Made by a program: the position numbers and the translations under genes
Shown: positions 23,916-31,142 of the stretch, piece after piece
Position numbering within the stretch: position 1 is the stretch's first letter
How the letters are laid out: each line of letters begins with the position of its first letter
Notes under the pieces: generated by a model
What the model was told of the DNA's origin: nothing
What the model saw: the letters and a program-made list of their open reading frames with translations, nothing else
Database searches by the model: none
NCBI GenBank assembly: GCA_934271235.1
Contig: CAKQQT010000006.1
Location: 62,001-126,000, forward strand
Source of the DNA: an uncultured Clostridia bacterium
GTDB lineage: Bacteria > Bacillota > Clostridia > Peptostreptococcales > Anaerovoracaceae
Direction: 5' to 3'
Length of the DNA: 64,000 bases

Positions 23916-24983
23916 ATGGAAAAAAGTTTCAAAAAGACAAAGGTCTTAGTATCCGTGCTGGCAGCGATGCTGATGCTGGTCTGCGCGATGCTGCTGATGA
24001 CCGACAAAGCCGATGCAGCGACGAAATATCAGGTTGCAAGTCCGTTCATGCTTCAAGGAGTGTATCGGGCGGATTATGGACAAGACGGAAATGAACGTGT
24101 GGCTTTGGCAGGCGGATATTACTGGACAGAATGGGGCGGAAACCCGGCTGCAAGCAAGCTCTATTATTCCAAAACCGAAGACGGCGCAGGTACGCTGATC
24201 GGCAAAACGGTAAACACCGACAGTTGGATCCGGAACCTTGACGCACGCATTTTAACCAACGGCTCCAAGGTTTATTACACGGTGGAAAGCACGAAAACCG
24301 GAACTTCGCAAGCGGGCAGCAAGACCGGTATCTACTGCGGCAGCGTCAGCGGCAGCAAAGCAAAGCTGGTCAAAACGGTCACGCAAAAAGCGGGCAATGG
24401 AAAGATCGATCTGGTCAATATCTACGGCGGCAAGCTGTATTACAGAGTGAGCTACAGTGATTATTCAAAGACAACACCGCTTTACAGTCTGGATCTGAAA
24501 ACGAAAAAAGTGAAAAAGGTATCCGGGAACTTTAAAACGACGTATGACTATAACTCCGGCGGCGCGCGTTATCTGTACGGCTTCAGCACCGGCAAAGACG
24601 GTATGCGGATCTTTGACTGCAAAAAGGATAAAATTATCCGTACGATCGCCGGTGCCACAGGCAACGCGATAGACGGCGGACGGCTGTACTATCATGTGTC
24701 GAACAGTGAGAAAGATTATACGAAGATCTACAGCGCGTCCCTGAGCGGCGCGGATCGCAAGCTGGTCCTTGAAGGAATGCCGTACAATACGACGGTGAAG
24801 TTGCTAAGCAAGGAATGCATCTGCTATGAGGTGTATGTTGATGGCAGCGGCTTTACGCACCATATCTATACGACAGCAACCGGGGAGGACCGTGTTGTAG
24901 ATTTTGATACGTTTTACGATTATATTCAGAACAATCCGCATGGCGCGAACATCTATACCGGTTCGACCATTTCACGAGGCTAA
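23916..24983 (+). CDS. Secreted beta-propeller-like protein
   Basis: A 355-residue exported protein. The signal peptide has a Lys-rich start, a long Leu/Met core and a probable cleavage after KADAA. The mature part is a series of beta-rich units with recurring Y-Y and LYY motifs (GGYYWTEWGG, KLYYSKTEDG, KLYYRVSYSD, RLYYHVSNSE), like the repeats of DUF5050-type propeller proteins. The ligand and role are unknown. GGAAAAAAG precedes the start. It is driven by a consensus promoter and is monocistronic, ending at a hairpin shared with the convergent cvpA-like gene. Confidence 0.78.
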   Translation: MEKSFKKTKVLVSVLAAMLMLVCAMLLMTDKADAATKYQVASPFMLQGVYRADYGQDGNERVALAGGYYWTEWGGNPAASKLYYSKTEDGAGTLIGKTVNTDSWIRNLDARILTNGSKVYYTVESTKTGTSQAGSKTGIYCGSVSGSKAKLVKTVTQKAGNGKIDLVNIYGGKLYYRVSYSDYSKTTPLYSLDLKTKKVKKVSGNFKTTYDYNSGGARYLYGFSTGKDGMRIFDCKKDKIIRTIAGATGNAIDGGRLYYHVSNSEKDYTKIYSASLSGADRKLVLEGMPYNTTVKLLSKECICYEVYVDGSGFTHHIYTTATGEDRVVDFDTFYDYIQNNPHGANIYTGSTISRG

Positions 24984-25009
24984 GAACATCGTTGAATAAT
25001 TGAAACCAG

Positions 25010-25055
25010 AAAACCGTTGAAATCACAGATCATACGCTGTGGCTCAGCGGTTTTT
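25010..25055. terminator. Terminator between the convergent secreted-protein and CvpA genes
   Basis: AAAACCG pairs with CGGTTTT, with an inner CACAG/CTGTG stem, followed by T residues. Its right edge touches the stop codon of the minus-strand gene, so it serves both directions. Confidence 0.75.
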
Positions 25056-25697
25056 CTATTTCACGGCAAAATCGCGCAGCAGGATCAGGAGCAGATTGTT
25101 GTTGTAGAGATCTTCCGCAAAATAGGAACCCTCCATCCAGCCCGCGATCGTATCGGCGTGCGCCGGGAAGAAAAGCTCGGCAGCCGGAAACAGCAGCGCC
25201 AGAAACAAAAGAACCGAGATCGCGCCGAGCAGGATCCCCATCAGGATGCCGAGGAACCAGTCCACGCTGCCGACAAAGCCGCCGCGATGTTCTTTCGAAA
25301 ACGTGTGCAGGAGCAGGGCGAACAGCAGCCTCAGTCCGATCAGGATCAAAAAGAAGCAGAGGATCGTCAAAAGCAGCATCGTCAGTTTGTCCGTACTGCC
25401 GTCGATGAGGGCGGACGCGGTATCGTCCGCGCTGCCTTTGAGAAGATCGGGAAGCAGCTCGTAGGTTTTGGAAGAGGTCCATCTGGCGGAAAGCGTTTCG
25501 TGGATCTTGGACGCCGCGGCCGCGCCGAGGGCGGTCTTTTGCAGGAAAAACAGCGCCAGATCATCACAGAAGAGCCAGGCAGCGATGACCGAGGCGATGC
25601 CGCGCAGAAAACTGACGACAGTCATAGCGAAGCCTTTTCGCATGGAAAAAAAGATCGTCAGACTGAAAATGACCAAAACAATGAGATCCAGAATCAT
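25056..25697 (-). CDS. CvpA family membrane protein
   Basis: A 213-residue membrane protein of the CvpA/colicin V production family. It starts MILDLIVLVIFSLTIFFSMRKGFAMTVVSFL and has a second half with VGSVDWFLGILMGILLGAISVLLFLALLF, both typical, and about four to five helices with an extracellular loop between. The biochemical role of the family is unsettled. ATG 25697 is chosen because GGAGGGG lies about 9 bases before it; a frame beginning at 25718 would put that site inside the gene. The divergent gene starts only 24 bases away. Confidence 0.8.
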   Translation of the reverse strand: MILDLIVLVIFSLTIFFSMRKGFAMTVVSFLRGIASVIAAWLFCDDLALFFLQKTALGAAAASKIHETLSARWTSSKTYELLPDLLKGSADDTASALIDGSTDKLTMLLLTILCFFLILIGLRLLFALLLHTFSKEHRGGFVGSVDWFLGILMGILLGAISVLLFLALLFPAAELFFPAHADTIAGWMEGSYFAEDLYNNNLLLILLRDFAVK

Positions 25698-25721
25698 AAG
25701 AGCAGCCCCTCCTTTCATAAA

Positions 25722-26327
25722 ATGATCATTGAAGATATTTTACTAAAAAAAGAAAGGGTCCGCAAGGCTGTTTTTGCGGCGGCGGGCAAGGGTGCCGAAA
25801 TGGGAAATCAATACGGTCCGTACGTCATGTATTTTTTAAGTCAGCTGCTGCAGAACCAAAGAAAGGGAGCAGAGGAAAATCCGGGGGCGATAAACGTCGG
25901 CGCGAATGCCGCCGGATCGGCAGCCGGCGCAGGCAGCGGTCCGGCTGCTTCGCAGAACGATGCTGCCGGACGCGGCAGGGAAAACGCAGTCTTTGACTTT
26001 GATGAAACCGGGGCTTCGTGGGTGCGGCAGACGGATATCGACCTTTTAGAGAAGTTCTGCCCTGAGGGCGTCCGGCAGGCGAGAAAGCACAGTCATTTTC
26101 TGATCGGGCAGGCAGGCGCGGAGAGCTTCGTCGCGATACCGGGGAGGTTCTTAAAAGAGGATCAGCCGGATGGCGGCAGGACCGGCTTTACCCTCTGGCA
26201 GCCGATGAAAGGCGGACGCTGTCTGTATGACGAACTCGAAGATCTGGAAGGTGAGGTGGCAGACTATCTTTATGGCTATTGGATCGCGCGGCTCAACAGC
26301 CGGACGCTGGCACTCTCGGAGGTATAG
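25722..26327 (+). CDS. Hypothetical protein, start uncertain
   Basis: A protein of up to 201 residues. An N-terminal helical segment (EMGNQYGPYVMYFLSQLLQNQRKG) is joined by a low-complexity Gly/Ala/Asn linker (about residues 55-85) to a C-terminal domain with TGASWVRQTDIDLLEKF, SFVAIPGRFLKEDQPDGG and TGFTLWQPM. No family is recognised. ATG 25722 has no ribosome site; ATG 25800 is an alternative with a weak AAGGGTG ahead. A longer frame running upstream through the CvpA gene is antisense shadow. The gene is divergent from cvpA. Confidence 0.6.
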   Translation: MIIEDILLKKERVRKAVFAAAGKGAEMGNQYGPYVMYFLSQLLQNQRKGAEENPGAINVGANAAGSAAGAGSGPAASQNDAAGRGRENAVFDFDETGASWVRQTDIDLLEKFCPEGVRQARKHSHFLIGQAGAESFVAIPGRFLKEDQPDGGRTGFTLWQPMKGGRCLYDELEDLEGEVADYLYGYWIARLNSRTLALSEV

Positions 26328-26394
26328 CGAACAAAGATCACACTAAACAACAAAAATTTCCTTTACACAGAAAAACAAAAGTGCTACAATTAAC

Positions 26395-26410
26395 TCGGAA
26401 TAAACCGAGT
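26395..26410 (+). promoter_or_regulatory. Small inverted repeat ahead of the AAA ATPase gene
   Basis: CTCGG-AATAAA-CCGAG ends only a few bases before the GGAAGGAG ribosome site, so a hairpin or bound regulator there could affect translation. Confidence 0.35.
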
Positions 26411-26428
26411 CGGAAGGAGTCGAGTTTC

Positions 26429-27811
26429 ATGAATTTTATCGGAAGAAAAGAGGAACTGGAAAAACTGAATCGAGCTATGCAGGCCGACGGAATGAATGTT
26501 TCCCTGATCTATGGACGAAGAAGAGTCGGAAAAAGTGAGTTGGTCAGCCAGGCACTTTCAAAAATCAGGGCAAAAAAATTATATTATGAATGTAAACAAG
26601 TTGCCGAAGGAAGCAATGTAAACGGATTGAGCGAGATCCTGTCTGAGAGCATGGGGTTTCCAAAGCTTGCATTTTCAAATATGGAGTCATTGCTTGATTA
26701 CATCTTTGAGCTATCCGCCAAGGAAAAGATCATTCTGGTATTGGATGAGTATCCGTACCTGCGGGAATCCATAAAAGGCATGGACAGTATCCTCCAGGCG
26801 ATGATCGACAAACACAGAAAAAAATCAAAAATTACCTTGATCCTTTTAGGCTCTTATGTGGAGGTCATGCGTTCGCTTCTTGAACATGAAAATCCGTTGT
26901 ACGGAAGAGTGGATTTAACCATTTATCTAAAGCAAATGGATTATTATGAATCCTCCCTTTTTTACCCGGGCTATTCAGCGGAGGATAAGGTGAGAATCTA
27001 TTCGGTGTTCGGCGGGATTCCATACTATAACAGGCTGGTTGACGACTCGAAAAGTGTAAAAGAGAATATGATCGATTTGATCGCGTCGCCGGGAGCCAGA
27101 TTGGAGAATGAAGTCTCCATGTACCTAAATGCGGAACTCTCAAAGATCATAAATGCGAATGAGGTCTTTGAGGCGTTATCCAGAGGCTTCTCCAAGTACA
27201 GCGATATTCTGGCACAGTCACATGTATCGAGTGGACCGACGCTTGCGGATGTACTTGACAAATTGATCCGGATGGAGGTTGTGGCTAAGACATCCCCGAT
27301 GAATGACAGAGGCAATAAAAAGAAAATGGCGTATCACATTTGTGACAATCTCTCGCTGTTTTATTACCGGTACATTTTTAAGTATTCCTCACAGATGAAT
27401 ATTATGAACTCAGAGGTTTTTTATCGGAAATATATTGAAAAAGATTTTGAAGAGCAATATGTTCCGCATTTGTTCGAAAATATATGTAAACAATATTTGA
27501 TCCGCAAAAACAAAAAGGGCGAAATAGAGCCTGTCATTGAGAAGATCGGAAAGTACTATTATGATAATCCCGCAGAAAGGTCAAACGGTGAGTTTGATAT
27601 TGTGACGCAAGATGAGCTTGGATACACATTTTATGAAGTGAAATTCAAAAAGAAACCGGTATCGGATGAAATGATCGATGAAGAGATCGCGCAGGTAAAA
27701 GCGACAGGGCTTGACTGTTACAAGTATGTATTTTTTTCGCGAAGTGGATTTCGCTGCAAAAAGAGAGAAAATGTGAAGCTGATCGACCTAAAAGAACTGT
27801 TCGCTGAATAA
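26429..27811 (+). CDS. AAA-type ATPase with nuclease-like C-terminus (archaeal-ATPase/DUF234 group)
   Basis: A 460-residue protein. The N-terminal ATPase starts FIGRKEELEKLNRAM with P-loop YGRRRVGKSELV (about residues 31-42) and Walker B IILVLDEYPYLRES (about 106). A winged-helix region follows. The C-terminal DUF234-like part holds GEFDIVTQDELGYTFYEVKFKKK, an E-x-D...E-x-K arrangement resembling the PD-(D/E)XK nuclease core. Such ATPases are common, mobile and uncharacterised. ATG 26429 follows GGAAGGAG. The gene is noticeably more A/T-rich with different codon choice than its neighbours, which suggests acquisition. Confidence 0.85.
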   Translation: MNFIGRKEELEKLNRAMQADGMNVSLIYGRRRVGKSELVSQALSKIRAKKLYYECKQVAEGSNVNGLSEILSESMGFPKLAFSNMESLLDYIFELSAKEKIILVLDEYPYLRESIKGMDSILQAMIDKHRKKSKITLILLGSYVEVMRSLLEHENPLYGRVDLTIYLKQMDYYESSLFYPGYSAEDKVRIYSVFGGIPYYNRLVDDSKSVKENMIDLIASPGARLENEVSMYLNAELSKIINANEVFEALSRGFSKYSDILAQSHVSSGPTLADVLDKLIRMEVVAKTSPMNDRGNKKKMAYHICDNLSLFYYRYIFKYSSQMNIMNSEVFYRKYIEKDFEEQYVPHLFENICKQYLIRKNKKGEIEPVIEKIGKYYYDNPAERSNGEFDIVTQDELGYTFYEVKFKKKPVSDEMIDEEIAQVKATGLDCYKYVFFSRSGFRCKKRENVKLIDLKELFAE

Positions 27812-27878
27812 ATCATCAAATTCGAAAGAAATCCACGGTACGGGATACAGTAGTACGGGATGCAGTACGCAAAAATGG

Positions 27879-27907
27879 TTGAACAATCCGTGAAAGTGTG
27901 CTATGAT
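27879..27907 (+). promoter_or_regulatory. Promoter abutting tadA, predicting a leaderless or near-leaderless mRNA
   Basis: TTGAAC (27879-27884) and TATGAT (27902-27907) with a 17-base spacer. Transcription would begin near 27913-27915, two to four bases before the ATG at 27917, and no ribosome site precedes that ATG. Confidence 0.6.
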
Positions 27908-27916
27908 GATAAAAGT

Positions 27917-28429
27917 ATGGAAAAGTTCATGATTGAGGCTTTGCAAGAAGCCAGAGCCGCAAAAGAGCTGGGCGAGATCCCGATCGGCGCGGTGATCGAA
28001 AAAGACGGCGTCATCATCGGACGCGGACATAACCTGACTTTGACCGAAAAAGATCCGACCGCACACGCGGAAATGATCGCTATCCGGCAGGCGGGGAAAT
28101 ATCTCGGCGAGACGCTGGGATGGAAGCGCCTCACGGGATGCAATCTGTATGTCACGATGGAGCCCTGCAGCATGTGCGCGGGCGCGATCGTCTGGGCAAG
28201 GATCGAAAAGCTGTATATCGGCGTCATGGATCCGAAGGCCGGAGGCTGCGGTTCCGTGTTCAATATCGTGCAGGAAGAAAAACTCAACCATTATGTCGAA
28301 GTGATCGAGATAGAGGACGGTCCGATCAAGGAAGAATGCGGCGAGATCGTACGCAGCTTTTTCCGGGAACTGCGGGCAGTCAGAAAAAGTACAAAAGAAC
28401 AACAGAAATCGGAGGAAACAAAAGAATGA
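27917..28429 (+). CDS. tadA: tRNA adenosine(34) deaminase
   Basis: A 170-residue zinc deaminase converting adenosine 34 to inosine in the tRNA-Arg(ACG) anticodon. The zinc and catalytic motif HAE is in DPTAHAEMIAIRQAG (about residue 53), and the second zinc motif PCSMCAGAIVWARI follows (about 83). The C-terminal tail is longer and more charged than usual. ATG 27917 matches the normal TadA N-terminus (MEKFMIEALQEA). A promoter ends 10 bases upstream, so longer in-frame starts at 27860 are unlikely. Its stop overlaps the next start (ATGA). Confidence 0.93.
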   Translation: MEKFMIEALQEARAAKELGEIPIGAVIEKDGVIIGRGHNLTLTEKDPTAHAEMIAIRQAGKYLGETLGWKRLTGCNLYVTMEPCSMCAGAIVWARIEKLYIGVMDPKAGGCGSVFNIVQEEKLNHYVEVIEIEDGPIKEECGEIVRSFFRELRAVRKSTKEQQKSEETKE

Positions 28430-29307
28430 AAAGAGCAGGCCGTATTTTAAGCCTAGTGATCGTAACACTCATGCTTTGCACAGCTGTTTGCTTTGCGGAC
28501 GGCGAAACGACAGGAAATTTTAACCTCGTGGACGAATACCCGCGGGACGGCGCGACCGGCGCCGCTATGGAAAACGTCGGCGTAAAGCTGTATTTCGATA
28601 CAGAATTTTCGCAGGAGGTCTTAAAAAATAAAAATGATAACGCGTTCCAGCTGGTCGATCCGGACGGAAACAGCTTCCCGCTGATGGTGCTTTACGTTCC
28701 GAAAGAGGACATCAAGGAAGAGGGCGTAAAGGGCATCATCCTGGTCCTGCTCGACAATACCGGCGACAATTCCAAAATAAAAGTTGCCAGCAACACCGAA
28801 TACACGCTGAAGATCTCTAAGGATCTTCTGGCAGACAACGGCAGCACGCTCGGCAAGGATACAGCCGTAACGTTCCGCACCATGAACCAGCAGGCCAATA
28901 CCATGGTCAATATCCTGCTGATGGTCGTGATGTACGGCGGTATCATGTTTGTGACCATGCGCGGCGTGAAGAAGGCGGCCAAGGAACAGAACGAAAAGCA
29001 GAAAGAAGAGAAAGTCAACCCGTATAAAGAAGCGAAGAAGACCGGTAAGTCCGTAGAAGAGATCGTAGAAAAAGATCAGAGAGACAAGGCGAAAAGAGCG
29101 GCGAAACTTGCCAAAAAAGCCGAAGAAGATGACGACGATGACTACGAAGAGGACAACGGCAATTATAAAGTAAAAGGACCGCGTCCGATCTCAGCGGGCG
29201 GCGGCAAATATATCACCGGAAGAAAAGCACTGGCAGAGGCTAAGAAAGCCGAAGAAGAAGCCAGAGCTGCTCGCAGAAAAGCACAGGGCAAAGGGAAAAA
29301 GAAATAA
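28426..29307 (+). CDS. Membrane-anchored Ig-like domain protein with a long charged tail
   Basis: A 293-residue protein. The signal peptide ends TAVCFADG. A domain of about 130 residues resembles bacterial Ig-like (Big_5) domains (FNLVDEYPRDGATGAAMENVGVKLYF ... YTLKISKDLLADNGSTLGKDTAVTFRT). One membrane helix follows (MVNILLMVVMYGGIMFVTM, about residues 164-182). The final 110 residues are cytoplasmic and very rich in Lys, Glu, Asp and Ala, with an Asp run, probably extended or coiled. No family gives a function. GGAGG lies 10 bases before the ATG, which overlaps the tadA stop. Confidence 0.75.
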   Translation: MKRAGRILSLVIVTLMLCTAVCFADGETTGNFNLVDEYPRDGATGAAMENVGVKLYFDTEFSQEVLKNKNDNAFQLVDPDGNSFPLMVLYVPKEDIKEEGVKGIILVLLDNTGDNSKIKVASNTEYTLKISKDLLADNGSTLGKDTAVTFRTMNQQANTMVNILLMVVMYGGIMFVTMRGVKKAAKEQNEKQKEEKVNPYKEAKKTGKSVEEIVEKDQRDKAKRAAKLAKKAEEDDDDDYEEDNGNYKVKGPRPISAGGGKYITGRKALAEAKKAEEEARAARRKAQGKGKKK

Positions 29308-29319
29308 ATCTCAGACAGG

Positions 29320-29343
29320 TGAGAGGGCTTTGTCCTCTCATTT
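29320..29343 (+). terminator. Hairpin between the Ig-like gene and ispE
   Basis: TGAGAGG and CCTCTCA around GCTTTGT, followed by TTTC. A weak terminator, so read-through to ispE is possible. Confidence 0.45.
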
Positions 29344-29380
29344 CGTCTAACATAGACGAAGAAACGGAAGGGAGATTTTT

Positions 29381-30316
29381 ATGGCGGGCTTGCAAAAGCA
29401 GGAACTGGAACTGCGTTCTTATGCCAAGATCAATCTTGCGCTGGATGTAACGGGGACCCGACCGGACGGCTATCACAGTGTGGATACGATCATGCAGAGG
29501 GTATCCCTGTCGGATATTATCCGGATCTGCTGGCAGGAGCAGGCCGGTGACGCCGGAGCCTGTGCAGATCCCGTTCAGATCGTTCTGTCGACGAACAAAC
29601 CTTACCTGCCGACGGACCAGCGCAATCTTGCATATAAAGCAGCACAGGCTATGATCGAAAAGGCAGAGGCCTGCGGACAGAAAAAAACAGGACTGCTGAC
29701 GATCCGGATCGAGAAACGGATCCCGGTAGCTGCCGGACTGGGCGGCGGCAGCAGCAACTGCGCGGCGGTGCTGATCGGGCTGAACCGTCTCTGGAGGCTC
29801 CGGCAGAGCACCAAACAGCTCTGCGCGATCGCGGAACAACTGGGTTCGGATATCCCATTCTGTGTCCTGACGCAGAATACCTCCTATCGCTGTGCGATGG
29901 GCAGCGGTCGGGGAGAGAAACTGCAGGTGCTGCGGTATCCGTTCCGTAAATATCTGGTACTGGCAAAACCCGCGTTCGGCGTTTCGACGCGAGAGGTCTT
30001 CGCGGGGATCGACGATTGCGTGATCGAAGAACATCCCGATATGAAGCTGCTCAAAAAAGCTTTGATGCGGCGGCAGGATGAAGAGATATACCGGAATATG
30101 ATCAATGTTCTGGAAGTTTATACGCTCGCGCGTTATCCGCGTGTCAAAGCGCTGAAGGACGCCATCGCAGCGACAGACGGCGTACGTAAGGTGCTGATGA
30201 GTGGGAGCGGACCGACCGTGATCGGGGTTTACGACAGCTTCGGCGCGGCGAGATGGGCGTGCAAGGAGATCCGGAAAGCCGGATTTGAAGCTTATTGGGC
30301 AGATACGATGAAGTAG
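29381..30316 (+). CDS. ispE: 4-diphosphocytidyl-2-C-methyl-D-erythritol kinase
   Basis: A 311-residue GHMP kinase that phosphorylates the 2-hydroxyl of CDP-methylerythritol in the MEP isoprenoid pathway. The start SYAKINLALDVTGTRPDGYHSVDTIMQ carries the substrate-binding motif, the ATP loop is PVAAGLGGGSSNCAAVL (about residue 113), and the third GHMP motif is VLMSGSGPTVIGVY near residue 270. The length is close to the usual 290. GAAGGGAG precedes ATG 29381. A GntR regulator gene follows at 73 bases. Confidence 0.94.
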   Translation: MAGLQKQELELRSYAKINLALDVTGTRPDGYHSVDTIMQRVSLSDIIRICWQEQAGDAGACADPVQIVLSTNKPYLPTDQRNLAYKAAQAMIEKAEACGQKKTGLLTIRIEKRIPVAAGLGGGSSNCAAVLIGLNRLWRLRQSTKQLCAIAEQLGSDIPFCVLTQNTSYRCAMGSGRGEKLQVLRYPFRKYLVLAKPAFGVSTREVFAGIDDCVIEEHPDMKLLKKALMRRQDEEIYRNMINVLEVYTLARYPRVKALKDAIAATDGVRKVLMSGSGPTVIGVYDSFGAARWACKEIRKAGFEAYWADTMK

Positions 30317-30389
30317 AAGCTGAAAATAGATGCTGGATAAAGATGAAAAAAAGATGTAGAAAGTAAGAAAGAATTTCGAGGTGGAGGAA

Positions 30390-31067
30390 ATGCTGAACTT
30401 TGATTTGCAAAATCATAAGCCGCTGCGTGAGATCGTTTATGAAGAGCTCAAACGTCAGATTCTCAAAGGAGAGATCGCGCCGGGGCACAGAATGATGGAA
30501 GTCGAACTGGCAGATGACATGGGCGTCAGCCGTACGCCGATCCGTGAGGCGATCAGAAAGCTGGAAAAAGAAGGTCTTGTGACCATTGAACCGCGAAAAG
30601 GCGCCTATGCGTCGGATATTTCCATTAAGGATATGGTTGACGTGCTGGAAGTACGTCAGTATCTGGAAAGTCTGGCGGCCGGTATGGCCGCGGCCAAAAT
30701 CACGCCGGAAGAGAAGCTCCGGCTGCAGGAAGCAACTGAAGCTTACAAAAAGGCGGTGGAATCCGAGGATACGTCCGAGATCATTAAATGGGACGAGAAT
30801 TTCCACAAGACGATCGTAGACTGCAGCGGAAATAAAACTTTGATCCAGATGATCTCTCAGGTACAGGAACTGGCGCTGCGTTTCCGGTATATCTTTTACG
30901 ATGATTTTTCGAGATACAAAAATCAGCCGCTGGAGCATCAGGAGATCGAAGAAGCCATCATGAGCGGCAATGTCGAAAAAGCAAGAAAAGAAGCAGACGA
31001 ACACCTTGCGCGGCTCAAAGAGTTCGTGATGATGCAGGGAGAAAAGATTATCAAAGGAGGCCAATAG
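30390..31067 (+). CDS. GntR family transcriptional regulator, FadR/FCD type
   Basis: A 225-residue regulator. The winged helix covers about residues 8-75 (SRTPIREAIRKLEKEGLVTIEPRKGAYA). An FCD domain follows with the metal/ligand residues DENFHKTIVDCSGNK and later LEHQEIEEAIMSGN. In many Clostridia a GntR gene follows ispE in this way. ATG 30390 follows GAGGTGG; a GTG at 30381 has no site. The stop codon lies in the loop of a terminator hairpin. Confidence 0.88.
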   Translation: MLNFDLQNHKPLREIVYEELKRQILKGEIAPGHRMMEVELADDMGVSRTPIREAIRKLEKEGLVTIEPRKGAYASDISIKDMVDVLEVRQYLESLAAGMAAAKITPEEKLRLQEATEAYKKAVESEDTSEIIKWDENFHKTIVDCSGNKTLIQMISQVQELALRFRYIFYDDFSRYKNQPLEHQEIEEAIMSGNVEKARKEADEHLARLKEFVMMQGEKIIKGGQ

Positions 31068-31080
31068 GCCTTCTTTTTTT
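31053..31080 (+). terminator. Terminator overlapping the GntR stop codon
   Basis: AAGGAGGCC pairs with GGCCTTCTT (one G-U) around AATA, followed by a T-run. The TAG stop is at 31065-31067, so the last codons form the 5' arm. Confidence 0.88.
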
Positions 31081-31142
31081 GCATAGAAACACCGGCAGGA
31101 GAATAGATTGTAGCAAGACCAAGTCTGGAAAGGGGAAAAGCT

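Noticed and set aside
25017..25721. Upstream extension of the 25722 gene to a 436-codon ORF
   Set aside because: The extension is exactly antisense to the CvpA gene, which has clear family features and a good ribosome site.
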